A DNA stretch of 64,000 bases. It comes from Naganishia liquefaciens (taxonomy: Eukaryota; Basidiomycota; Tremellomycetes; Filobasidiales; Filobasidiaceae). Positions 51,786 through 62,532 of this stretch are shown here, one piece after another. The stretch is from positions 371,174 to 435,173 of the forward strand of contig BLZA01000011.1 of NCBI GenBank assembly GCA_013423385.1. Direction: 5' to 3'. The notes under the pieces are model-generated. The model did no database searches and was not told the DNA's origin. It was given only the letters and a program-made list of their open reading frames with translations. The position numbers and the translations under genes are program-made. Every line of letters starts with the position of its first letter. Position 1 is the stretch's first letter.

Positions 51786-52880
51786 ATGTCAGGCAGATCT
51801 TCTAGCAACACGGACGATGTCCCTCACCAGCGCTTCAACATTGGAGGTATCCATACGGCCGTCTACAACCTGCCGGCCGCGCTCGCTTCCGACCTGCCTG
51901 TGATGGTGCTCATCACCACGCATGGACGGTTCGGACATCAGTTCGACAAGACAACAAAGAAGTTCATTAAGGCCAGCCTACGGAAGCTTGACGAGCTGGA
52001 GAAGCAGTCGGGTGTCAGACGAAAGAGGGAGCTAGTAATTGTTACGCTGGTACGCCTCATGTCTACCTCCTGTGGTATCAACTGATCTCGTGCGTTTTCA
52101 GGACCAACGGAATCATGGAGAACGCAAGGTGACAGACATTATGAATGAAGGTTTTGACAAGAACGATCTTCATGCGTGAGTTATGATGTCGCCGGTTGAA
52201 CTACATTTTGAACTTGCTCGATAGCATCGACATGTACGCTATGCAGCGCGGAACGGCTCGTGACATATCGTTTCTAGTCGACTTTCTTCCGTCCTACCTA
52301 TTCCCAAATGGCGAGAAGGTAATCGAGAAGTACGGAGTTACGGGCTTTTCGCTAGGAGGTGGGTCTCGCCAGCCTGTGTTATCGATTGCGCTAACTCTGT
52401 TTGGCAGGTCACGCAACATGGATGGTCCTGCGTGATGAACCACGCATCACGATCGGTATCCCCGTCGTCGGCTGCCCTGATTACGTTTCGCTTCTTACCC
52501 CACGAATCGCCGAGCATCCTCCGTCATCGGGACAACGAGAACTCGCTGCTCCGGCGTTCCCCAACTCTCTCGCACAGCTAGTTGCCAAGGAGGATCCCTG
52601 TGCCGTCGACTACCGCTCACACGACCCGTCCGTCAATCCTTACATTGGTAAACAAATTCTGGTCCTCGGAGGCGCAGACGATCACCTGGTACCGCCCAAG
52701 CACGGGCAAAAGATGTTTGAAGACATGTATCTCGGTTCTTCGGGTGCCAAGGAGCTCATTGTCCAGGAGGGTGTAGGGCATCACATGTCACCGGAGATGT
52801 TGGAGAGGGCTGGAGAGTGGCTGTGGAAGTATGGCGTGAACGATGGTACTGCTGCGACGTCACAGCATAGTCAGTTGTGA
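51786..52880 (+). CDS. Alpha/beta hydrolase
   Basis: Serine hydrolase of the alpha/beta fold; substrate unknown, no signal peptide, so probably cytosolic. Exons 51786-52049, 52102-52175, 52225-52358, 52408-52880; 314 residues. The nucleophile elbow is GFSLGGHAT (G-x-S-x-G-G). DQRNHGER follows an early strand like the oxyanion-side HG region. ILVLGGADDHLVPPKHG carries the likely acid, and EGVGHHMSPEM the catalytic His. Confidence 0.85.
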
Positions 52881-53243
52881 GCACATAGAGCAGATCACAG
52901 AGCAGATCGACGTCGAGGTTCATACCCATCATGCCTGCAAATGCGACATCAGAGCGGTCGAGAGGTGAATAGGGGGATCTCCGGCTACATCGGCAAGGCA
53001 CATGAAGGCGTTATGAGATCATTTTGCTTCCGAGATAAGAACGTCGGCTTCGAGCGACCAACCAAGGATCAGCGTTTTGGCCTGGTTTACTCCGACTTTT
53101 GGTTGTCCGGGGTCCCAGAAAGCTTCCCAGTTGCTTTGGGAGACATAGAGGATACTTTCCAACAGTCAGACACGAGGTGACATCCTCCCTCATCCGCAAA
53201 AAACCAGTCGAAGCACTATTCCTTGATCGCACGCGCGAGCACA
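52881..53243. other. Intergenic region before urease
   Basis: About 360 bp; likely the urease promoter. A minus-strand frame (53011-53544) crosses it and the first urease exons; it is treated as a shadow. Confidence 0.55.
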
Positions 53244-56200
53244 ATGAGACTGCTGCCTCGAGAACAGGCAAGGGGATTTCCGCCAAGTTCTTCGGCATCA
53301 GGTCGCTGACAAGAACCCTTGTATACGACAGGACAAGCTCCTGCTTTCTAATCTCGGTTTCCTCGCTCAAAAACGTCTCGCTCGGGGCCTGAAGCTCAAC
53401 CGCTCCGAAGCCATTGCCTTGATTGCTTTCCAGTTGCAGGAATTCATTAGGGATGGGCAGCATAGTGTAGCTGATTTGATGCAGCTGGGAAAGGAGATGC
53501 TGGGACGTCGACATGTCCTGGAGGGCGTTGAGTTTGCGATTCATGATGTACAGGTGGAAGGGACTTTTCCGGTACGCGGCAGCTCTAGCCTTGGCGGCGA
53601 CGAGAGAAGACGCTGATGTTCAATCGCTATAGGATGGGTACGTCTAGGCATCCGGCATCACTCGAAGAAGGTCTCATTAGATCGTAGAACGCTCCTGGTA
53701 ACAGTCCATGACCCCGTGTGCACCGATCTGGGAAATTGTAGGTAATCTGATGCCAACCGCTCGAGAACTTAACTGAGACACTGAGCATCTAGTGTCAAAC
53801 GCTCTGCACGGGTCATTCCTCCCAATTCCGTCGGAGGACCTTTTCCCTCCTCGTACCAGACAAATTACGCCAGCGGAGTTACCAGGTGCAGTTGTTTGTT
53901 TGAAAGATCCCATCAAGATCAATTCGGGCAGGAGAAGATGGAAAATCAAGGTTGCAAACGAAGGTGACCGTCCGATTCAGGTCCGTGACGGGAGTTCTGT
54001 CGATCGTCAAGCACTTTCTGATCCTCTTCTTCCGTCATCAGGTTGGATCCCACTTCCCCTTCTTGGAGACAAACGGCTTCCTCTCGTTCAACCGACTCCT
54101 CGCTTTCCACCACAAACTTCGCCTGGATATCCCCGCTGGAACAGCCGTCCGCTTCGAGCCTGGAGAAAAGAAGACTGTGACGCTTGTACAGACGGGCGGG
54201 GAACAGCTCGTCTCTGGTGGAAGTGGAATAGGCTTTGCCGCTATAGGACAGGTGCCAGAGGAGGGGGAGAAGACTGTTCGAAAGCTATTGCGGGAAGGAG
54301 GATTCGCGGTTAGTGGCGAAGGAGAGGAGAAGGAAGACATGGTGGATACCGAGATGGATCGAGAAGTGGTATGTAGCTCAGCTCAGTATCGACGCTACGC
54401 TTAAATCTCTCGATCCAGTATGCGTCCATGTTCGGTCCGACCACTGGAGATCGCGTCCGTCTTGGGGACACGAGCCTTTGGATCCAAGTGGAAAATGACT
54501 ATACTGTCTATGGCGACGAATGTAAATTCGGCGGAGGTAGGTCAACGTTATAGCGTAAAGCGAACGCAGTGTTCATAATCGACAACTAGGGAAAACATTG
54601 CGAGACGGACAAGGCCAAGCGTCAAACCGTGCAGACAGCGAAGTGCTGGACTTGATCATCACCAATGCTCTCGTCATCGATTGGGCTGGCATTTACAAGG
54701 CGGACATCGGTGTCAAGAATGGCATTATCGTTGGTATCGGTAAAGGAGGCAATCCCGGCGTCATGGAAGGAGTCACCGATGGAATGATCGTTGGATCCAG
54801 TACAGAAGTGATCGCTGGAGAGAAGATGATAATAACTGCGGGTGCCATCGATGCCCACGTCCATTATATCTGCCCAGACCTGTGGAAAGAGGTGAGTGAC
54901 TCTGACTTCTGGTTGGTAGTTGACTCATCTATGAGGCTAGGCTCTTGCTTCTGGAATCACTACTCTCATCGGGGGCGGAACTGGACCGTCGGCAGGAAGT
55001 AACGCGACAACTTGCACATCGAGCAAATTCTACATGAAGACAATGATGACAGCGACCGACGGCATCCCTATGAACTTTGGATTTACCGGAAAGGGCAACG
55101 ACTCAGGCGCAAGTATGCAAGCGCAAAAGGACGTCGTCGAGGCAGGCGCCATCGGATTGAAGTTGCACGAGGATTGGGGTACCACGCCCGAAACGATTGA
55201 TAGAGCGCTCACTGTTGGAGATGATTATGATGTTCAGGTAAGTCGGGAGCCCCTCGGGCTCAATGGCAGGCTCAAGCTAACTGTGGCTTTCCTTGGCCCT
55301 AGATCAATATCCATACCGATACTCTGAACGAGTCTGGCTTTGTAGAGAGCACCATCGAAGCATTCAAGGGCCGTACTATTCACACGTAGGTTTCACGATC
55401 TTTGACACCAGGTGTGTGCGGTTGACGCCTTTTTTGTCTTTGATTCCAAGGTATCATACCGAAGGTGCTGGTGGAGGACATGCTCCGGATATCATCGTTG
55501 TTTGTGAACATCCCAACGTGCTACCAAGTTCCACCAATCCTACCCGGCCATACGCGAAAAACACCCTGGATGAGCATCTTGATGTAAGAATAGTGGCAGA
55601 AGGTCAGGAAAACGCAAGCACTAATCTTCTCAATCTCTCGACCAGATGTTGATGGTGAGTAAGACATAGCTTGAGTGGCGGGCGAGGACACTAATCGACG
55701 GCGATAGGTCTGCCATCACCTTGACAAGTCCATTCCCGAAGATATCGCATTTGCAGATTCTCGAATTCGGGCGGAAACGGTCGCTGCAGAAGACGTACTG
55801 CATGATACGGGCGCAATTGCAATGATGAGCAGCGACTCACAAGCGATGGGCAGAATAGGCGAAGTTGTGACCCGGACATGGAGGACCGCCTCAAAGATGA
55901 AAGACGTAAGGGGTAGTTTGGAAGGCGACTCGGAGATGTGCGACAACAACCGAGTCAAGAGATATGTCGCAAAGTACACGGTGAATCCGTAAGTGTATTC
56001 TCTGACGACACAATAGCGGCCACTGAAGACTCTTCAAAGCGCGATCTGTCACGGCATGTCGCATCTCATTGGTCAAGTGGCCAAAGGGTGTCTGGCCGAC
56101 CTCGTGGTTTGGAAGCCCGAAAACTTTGGCGCTAAGCCGGAGATGATTATTAAGGGAGGTATGATTGCATGGGCAACGGTGGGTTTCGACTTGCGCGTCA

Positions 56201-56682
56201 ACGAAGTAGATCCTAATCCGACCCTGTTTCGAAAGATGGGAGAGGCGAACGCATCCATTCCAACAGTTCAGCCGGTCTATGGACGCCCAATGTGGGCGGC
56301 CCAGCCATCAGCCGCGGGCTTAACATCGGTGGTGTGGTCCAGCAAGGCCGCAATCGACAATGGTTTGTCGAAAGGACGAGTCATTAGGTTTGCACCTGAC
56401 AAGTCGTATGCCTTAGGTACCATCGCGTCGTATGGCCTTAACAAGAGGGCTGAGGCGGTGAAGAATTGCCGAGCAATCACGAAGCGGGATATGAAACACA
56501 ACAATTCATTGCCCAAGATGAATGGTAAGTTGTGTAGTCTTCCGGCTCTATGCACCAAAGCCTCATTGTCTGCCGATGTTCCAGTGGATCCGGAAACTTA
56601 CGAAGTCAAGGCCGACGGAGTTCTTTGCGATGCTCCTCCGGCCTCAGAAGTAGCCTTAGGCGTGACCCAATTCGTCTTCTAA
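53244..56682 (+). CDS. URE1: Urease (nickel-dependent, single-chain)
   Basis: Splits urea to ammonia and carbamate; cytosolic. Fifteen exons: 53244-53267, 53332-53571, 53633-53637, 53688-53737, 53793-53980, 54042-54368, 54419-54536, 54590-54891, 54941-55237, 55303-55385, 55451-55583, 55646-55654, 55708-55988, 56040-56524, 56585-56682; 879 residues in gamma-beta-alpha order. Starts [13 protein letters not shown] across GC-AG intron 53268-53331. Nickel site residues are all visible: [13 protein letters not shown], carbamylated Lys in [39 protein letters not shown], flap VCHHLD, and Asp in [10 protein letters not shown]. Exons of 5 nt (giving Asp-Gly of FPDGT) and 9 nt (Met-Leu-Met) are needed to match the family. 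Accessory proteins for nickel insertion are not in this window. Confidence 0.96.
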
Positions 56683-56854
56683 TTTTGTCGGCCCGGGAAC
56701 GATTAATGTGTAGGTAGAAGGCCAATTTCAGATATGTTGCATCAGTCATATCTTCCGAATGTACGTGAGTTGTTTGGATACAAATGATGAGTCTAGATAC
56801 AATGTTTGTAGCATTATACAGTAAGGCTATTTTGCTCAGGCAGAGAGCGCAGCT

Positions 56855-59547
56855 TTATTCCTCCTCGTCTTCTATGATTTCGAGAACATTCTCTCCCTGT
56901 TTGTCGTCCCTGCTGTGCATCTCCGGAACGACAATCTTTCCGTCCTTCAAGTCGATAGTGACCGTGTCACCATTGCGGATGGTTCCCTCGAGCAGCCTGT
57001 GCGCAAGCTTGGTAACAATCTCGTCCCGAATGACTCTCGCTACTTCACGAGCGCCATATTGAGGCGAATATCCCTCCTGAGCGATGTGCTCAACCGCCTT
57101 CTCCGTCACGTCAAGGATGATCCGCTTGTCTGCTATTCGGTCTTGGATTTCGGAAAGTCGTAACCGCACAATATCATTGATTGCGGATCGTGGCAGACTG
57201 TTGAAGATGAGCATTTCGTCGAGTCGTCCGATGAGTTCGGGCCTGAACCATGATCGGACGTGTGATAGCACAGCACCACGGGTTGCCTCCGTTACCGACC
57301 CATCTTCGTTGGTTGCACCCGGTTTGGTAAACTCAATAGAACCCAAGTTTGATGTCAAGACGATCAAGGTATTCTTGAAATTGACCTGGTAACGCTGTCG
57401 CATTAGATCGATAGATTCTGGCTGAGCTCGAGCATGCTTACCTTGTTGCCTTGACCGTCCGTCAGCATGCCTTCTTCGAGAATCTGAAGCAAAATGTTGG
57501 AAACGTCCGGGTGTGCCTTCTCGATCTCATCGAAGACGACAACGCTATACGGCTTGCGTCGCACCGCATTGCAAAGGTCGCCTCCTTCCTCGTACCCGAC
57601 ATATCCTGGTGTAGCGCCGGTCAGACGGCTCAAGTTGTGCTTTTCGCTCATTTCGCTCATGTTGATTTGAATTCTAGAAAGTAAGTGTCAGACCGGATCT
57701 TGCGATCAGCGAAGGCTTGCAAGACTTACAGTCCCCTCCTCTCATCTGCAAACAGGAACCGCGCGATTGCTTTCGTAAGCGAGCTCTTGCCAACACCTGA
57801 AGGTCCTAAGAACAGGAAGCTCGCAAGCGGACGGTCGGGCGACTGCAGGCCAGCGCGAGAAAGTCTGATAGCGTTTGCGACGGTATCGATGACTTTATTT
57901 TGACCGACGACCGTGGTCTTGAGCGCGTCTTCAATCTGATGTGAGGACTTTTATCAGCACAGCGCGAGACGAACATTCACCTTCTTCGTTACCTACATGA
58001 AGCAATCTTTCAGTCTCTCCCTGTCTGAGGTTCTCGACAGGAATGCCTGTCGACTTGGCGACCCTGCAAGTCACCTTTCATCAGCTTGCGCCACAACCAG
58101 CCGACGAGAATACTCACACTCTGGCAATATCCTCGCTAGTCAGACGATCGCGAATCATCATATCAGACTGTTCGTGGTCCTTGCCCCCGTGTTCCTGCGG
58201 TAGCTTCTTCTTCAATGCTGGTATAGTCGAGTATCGCAGCCTAGACGCCAACTCGAAGTTTCCTTCTCGCTGCGCAATCTCGAGCTGACTTTGTGCTTGA
58301 TCAATCTCGAGCTTGATCTCCTTGATCTCTTTGACCCGACTCCTTTCCGTTTCCCAGAGATTGAACAGTCGGTCCCGCTCCTCGCGTTTCTCGTGCAACA
58401 GCTCGTCGACCTTCTGTAACCGCTCGATCGAGAACGTATCGCTCTCATTCTTGAGCGATTCCCGTTCGATATGCAGTTCCGTCAACTCGCGTTCGAGCGC
58501 TTCCAAGGCGTCGGGTTTCGATTCTTGCGCAAGCTTGAGCGCACTGGCAGCTTCGTCCACGAGATCGATCGCCTTGTCGGGGAGGAACCTATCGGGAACG
58601 TACCGATCCGAGTACATGGCGGCTGTGACGAGTGCGGAATCGGCGATTTGTACTCCGAAGTGGGTCTCGTATCGGGATCGAAGACCACGCAGGATGGTGA
58701 TGGTGGAAGCGACGCTGGGTGCTTCAACCATGATGGGCTGAAATCGACGAGCGAGCGCCTGGTCCTTCTCGATGTGTTTCCTGTATTCATCCAGCGTCGT
58801 GGCGCCGACGAGTTTGAGACCACGAGCCAAGGCTGGCTTGATCATGTTTCCAGCGTCAAGAGATCCTTCCGCTTTTCCAAGATTGAGAAGGGTGTGAAGT
58901 TCGTCGATAAAGCAGATAACTCCTCCTTCGGAATCCGCCTGCGCTTCTTGAATATCCTCCAGGAGGTTCTTGAACTTCTCCTCAAACTGCCCACGAATGC
59001 CGCTGCCGGCAATAAGACTCGCCAAGTCGATCGTGAGCAGCCGCTTCTTCTGTAACGATTCCGGTACTTCTTTGTTGACGATTCGCTGAGCGAGCCCTTC
59101 GAGAATGGCCGTTTTGCCGACACCGGGATTGCCCAGCAAGACTGGATTCGATTTCGTCTTTCTTGACAAGATTTGAATCGTACGCCGAATTTCATCGTCT
59201 CGGCCAATGATGGGATCCAACTTGTTCTCCCTCGCCATCTCGGTCAAGTCGACAGTGTACTGTTTCAGGGTTTCGCCCTTTTCGCGTTGACCACCCATTC
59301 CCATATTCATTCCGCCACCGCCCGGGAACCGCATGCCGCCGAACCCGCCACCGCCAGGCGGCATACCACCACCGTTGGCATATCCTCTTCTTAGTGGTGC
59401 ATTGTGGAGCCGGAGAGCGGTGACGGTGGGACGTAGACGTGTGGCGAGGATGGAATCGGTTGCGAGGCCGCGAATGGGACTGACGGATGCTGCACTAGCT
59501 CGAGATCCTCCGGGTAGCAGTGACCGTGATACTATCTGTCTCAGCAT
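56855..59547 (-). CDS. HSP78: Mitochondrial ClpB-type disaggregase HSP78
   Basis: AAA+ chaperone that dissolves protein aggregates in the mitochondrial matrix. Exons 59547-58118, 58063-57997, 57935-57730, 57673-57442, 57385-56855; 821 residues. An Arg/Ser-rich presequence with no acidic residue up to ATD ([11 protein letters not shown]...) and a Gly/Met-rich linker replace the ClpB N-domain, as in yeast Hsp78. NBD1 has Walker [14 protein letters not shown] and Walker [16 protein letters not shown] ClpB middle-domain coiled coil follows (about residues 310-430). NBD2 has [24 protein letters not shown] and the arginine-finger region [14 protein letters not shown]. The tail is acidic. A candidate heat-shock element lies 147 bp upstream. 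Confidence 0.95.
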
Positions 59548-59693
59548 GATGACGGTGTTCTCGTGAGTACCCGAGTCGCCACACCCTGGTCGCTACCTGC
59601 AAGGATGAAACTTATATGGAAGCGACGAGCCCACTCGATACGTAATACACGCCGCCGCGCTTGTTTACTTTGTGGCTCATGTCTCGTGATCGC

Positions 59694-59701
59694 GAAAGTT
59701 C
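59694..59701. promoter_or_regulatory. Candidate heat-shock element upstream of HSP78
   Basis: GAA-AG-TTC, two inverted nGAAn units, 147 bp upstream of the HSP78 start. A third unit is not obvious, so it is a minimal match. Confidence 0.25.
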
Positions 59702-60171
59702 TAGTGTCACATCGCCGTTTCTCGTCGGTCATCAACTCGTCCGCCATCGCTCTGGCACGTCAGCTGACGTGAAGACACAGATCATGCCCCTCGAGCGGAT
59801 CGGGACTGGCCCGGACGTCGTTGCCACTCCAGTCGCAGAATGCTAGAGCGATGGGTGGCATCCAATCCTGTATGTGTTGAGCATGCAAAATCAATTCTGA
59901 CAATATCCGACCCGGTTTCGGTTGTCAACCAAGCGCAAGCAAATCCCTTACGGCATCGCTTTGAGTCGAAAAGTACCGCTGACTGATGCAAGTTGCACCC
60001 AGTGACTGTCGCAAGGGGAACAAGGGTGGCAAATAACGTGTCCTGCAGCGATTTAGTGGCGCACATGAGGAGATGAAGCGATCGAGCGAGAGCCGTGTAC
60101 AGTCGGCGTTCGGCTGAAACACGCAGCGACAGGAGGTGCGTCGTCTGCTCCTGGGGTGTGTCGCATGAAAT
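59702..60171. other. Intergenic region between HSP78 and the small unknown gene
   Basis: About 470 bp; several overlapping frames on both strands, none recognised. Confidence 0.45.
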
Positions 60172-60515
60172 CTATGGCATCTCCCACCCCAAGTCATTCT
60201 CAAACACTGTGCCCATTTGCACACCCTCGTCATGACTAGCTGATACCGCTCGATTGATATTCTCAATGAAAAACGCCTCGCGGCTCGTCATTCCGATCAT
60301 CAATTGCTCCAGGCCATTCTCTTCCAGCGTCCGACAAGCGGTCACTAATATACCCATCCGACTACCCCAGAACCTTCCAGCACAGTGCACGTTCCTCCAG
60401 CGCTTCCAGATTTCACTGCGTGTTGATCCGGAACATATTGCGGTGGACCGCGAGGGGAAGGCATCTACGGACAGGACTGAAAAGATGTGCGTGGTGCTGA
60501 GCTTGCGGTAGCCAT
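60172..60515 (-). CDS. Small unknown protein, two exons (tentative)
   Basis: Not recognised. Proposed exons 60515-60469 and 60415-60172 with a standard 53-nt intron, giving 96 residues. The second exon reads like real protein: IWKRWRNVHCAGRFW, then an amphipathic stretch with TLEENGLEQLMIGMTSREAF and a short acidic end. The start context (gcagcATGG) is fair. The opposite strand is also open, so coding direction is not settled. The proposed RNase H1 exon 1 lies inside this gene on the other strand, so at least one of the two 5' ends needs correction. Confidence 0.4.
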
Positions 60516-62407
60516 GCTGCGGTATCCCGAGCTCACGCCGCTCTTCTCAGGCCGAAAACCGTCTTTTATGCAGTGAAGGCGGGGAGGAAGCCTGGAATTT
60601 ACGATACCTGGTGAGATTATTCGTAGCGACACACCGCTTGCAGGCCGGTCTCATCTTCAGTCTGTCTGGTTTCCAGGGCAGAGTGTGAAGGACAAACCAA
60701 AGGATACACTGGGTATGTCTGTGCCAGACCTTCGTATGCAAGATCACAGCCATTCTGAAGTAATGTCTGCCATTCTCAATCAATAGCGCAATCTTCAAGA
60801 AATTCCCTACCCGTACAGCCGCCGAAGAATTTATCGGCAGAGGAAGCGTAGTCACGCAGCCGTACTCTGTAGCGGCACAAGAGCCCAAAACCAAATCAGC
60901 GAAGAAGTCGTCCAAGGGGTACTATGCTGTGAAATCAGGCCTGAAACCGGGGATTTATAATGATTGGTATGGGCTGTCATGCTCGCTAAGCTCTCTCCAC
61001 GTTCTTCCCGCTAATCTACCTGTCATCTTCGCAGGTCCGAAGTGGAACCTTTAGTCAGGGGTATACAAGGGTTGGTAGCGTCTGATGAGCTGGCGAATGA
61101 TGATGCTGACAATTCTCTTTGCCGCGGTTCCCGCCGTATGACTTCTTCCTGTTACCTGCTACCTGATACCTACCACACTCTTCTCGCGTCTCCGCAGGGC
61201 GATCTACAAGCGTTTTCCGACAAGAGAAGCAGCGCAAGAATTCATGTCTGGATCCAACACACCGACGACGGTGAAATCCTTCAACGACATTCCCGGTGTA
61301 GAAAAGGTCAACAATCGCTTCGAGCTTGAGCCCGCATTGACAGCAACAATCGCCCACAACGCAACATCGACAGATCTCAATCATCATCGACAAGTCGCTC
61401 GAAGTCAAGGCTTCACAGTCACCAGCGGACCCTCGGGCGCTTTGGTCGTGTATACAGATGGCAGCTCCCGAGGAAATGGTCAGCACGGCGCGAGCGCCGG
61501 CAGCGGGATATGGTGGGCAGACAAGGGGCATGCGAAAACTCTGTGAGTGTGCGGGATCTGCGAGTGACGGATTGGATCTGATGCCGGTTGACTCACAAAG
61601 GAACTTGGCGGAGAGGCTTCCGGGTTCCCTGCAGACGAACAACCGGGGCGAATTATTGGCCATCATTCGAGCGCTCGAGAGTTGTCCGTTTCCACAATTA
61701 CCGTTAGAGATAAGAACAGACTCGCAGTACTCGATATCATGTGAGTAAATCGTCACCATGCCTGTGTAGCGTCATCTTCTGATATCCCTACCGGCATTGA
61801 TTCTCCTTCCTTCCGCCAGGTATTACGAAATATCTTCCCAGTTGGATAAGAAACGGCTTTCGCTCCTCGACTGGTCAGCCGGTCAAGAACAAGGATATGA
61901 TTGTACATTTGCTTGCATTGCTCAACACGAGGGGCAAGAATAATGCTGTCAAGTTTGTGCACGTCAAGGCTCATCGTGGCGAGATTGGAAATGAGGGTGC
62001 CGACGTCAGTGAATAGTCATCCGACGTTTGGTGAACCGGCTGATGAGTGGTTCATAGATGCTGGCAAATGCTGGTGCGGCCATGCAATCAGTCCCCGAAA
62101 GGACTCATTGGTTTTCATTAGAAGATGCGAACCGATTCACAGCTGAGCAACGAGAAGCGACGAAGCTAGTAGGCTCAAGCGGTCAAGGAGCTCATGTTCA
62201 CAAGAAGGTAGCTCCGAACGACAGCATCCAGTCTCTCGAGGCAAACGGAGCTCGCATAGATGTACTGCCGGTGGAGGTTGAGGTATGCCGTTGCGTTCAT
62301 CGAGTCTTTGCTGCTGCTGACCCCACGGTGCTCAGGTTGATCCAAGCTGGCTGCTCACTGAGGAAGAAATGGCAGAGCTCGAGACAGATCAGCAAAGCGC
62401 TCCGTAG
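60485..62407 (+). CDS. RNH1: Ribonuclease H1
   Basis: Cuts the RNA strand of RNA-DNA hybrids. Two hybrid-binding domains come first: FYAVKAGRKPGIYDTW to FKKFPTRTAAEEF, and YYAVKSGLKPGIYNDW to YKRFPTREAAQEF. The RNase H domain follows with its acidic residues in VVYTDGSSRGNG, NNRGELLAI, IRTDSQYSIS and HRGEIGNEGAD. Exons 60485-60507 (uncertain), 60551-60610, 60677-60712, 60787-60966, 61035-61070, 61198-61542, 61601-61740, 61820-62004, 62058-62282, 62336-62407; 433 residues. Exon 1 needs a short 43-nt intron. The same frame is open back to an ATG at 60254, with a Ser/Arg-rich start that could be a mitochondrial leader. Introns at 61071 (127 nt) and 61741 (79 nt) are longer than usual. Confidence 0.87.
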
Positions 62408-62532
62408 TGATCGCCGCTCTGTGGTAATTCTTAACATTATTGCACTCTGCATTGTCCTTGCATACAATCTGGGTACATCGTCGAGATTGTACGGGATCAG
62501 TACTTCCATCTGCGCTTCCCGCGACAAAGCTT

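Noticed and set aside
53011-53544. 177-codon minus-strand frame over urease exons 1-2
   Set aside because: Antisense to conserved urease codons, no family features and no plausible promoter; a shadow frame.
60661-60712. RNase H1 exon read as SGFQGRV with a Cys replacing the conserved Trp
   Set aside because: The acceptor at 60676 gives TGG plus AECEGQTKGYTG, a far better match to the hybrid-binding domain.
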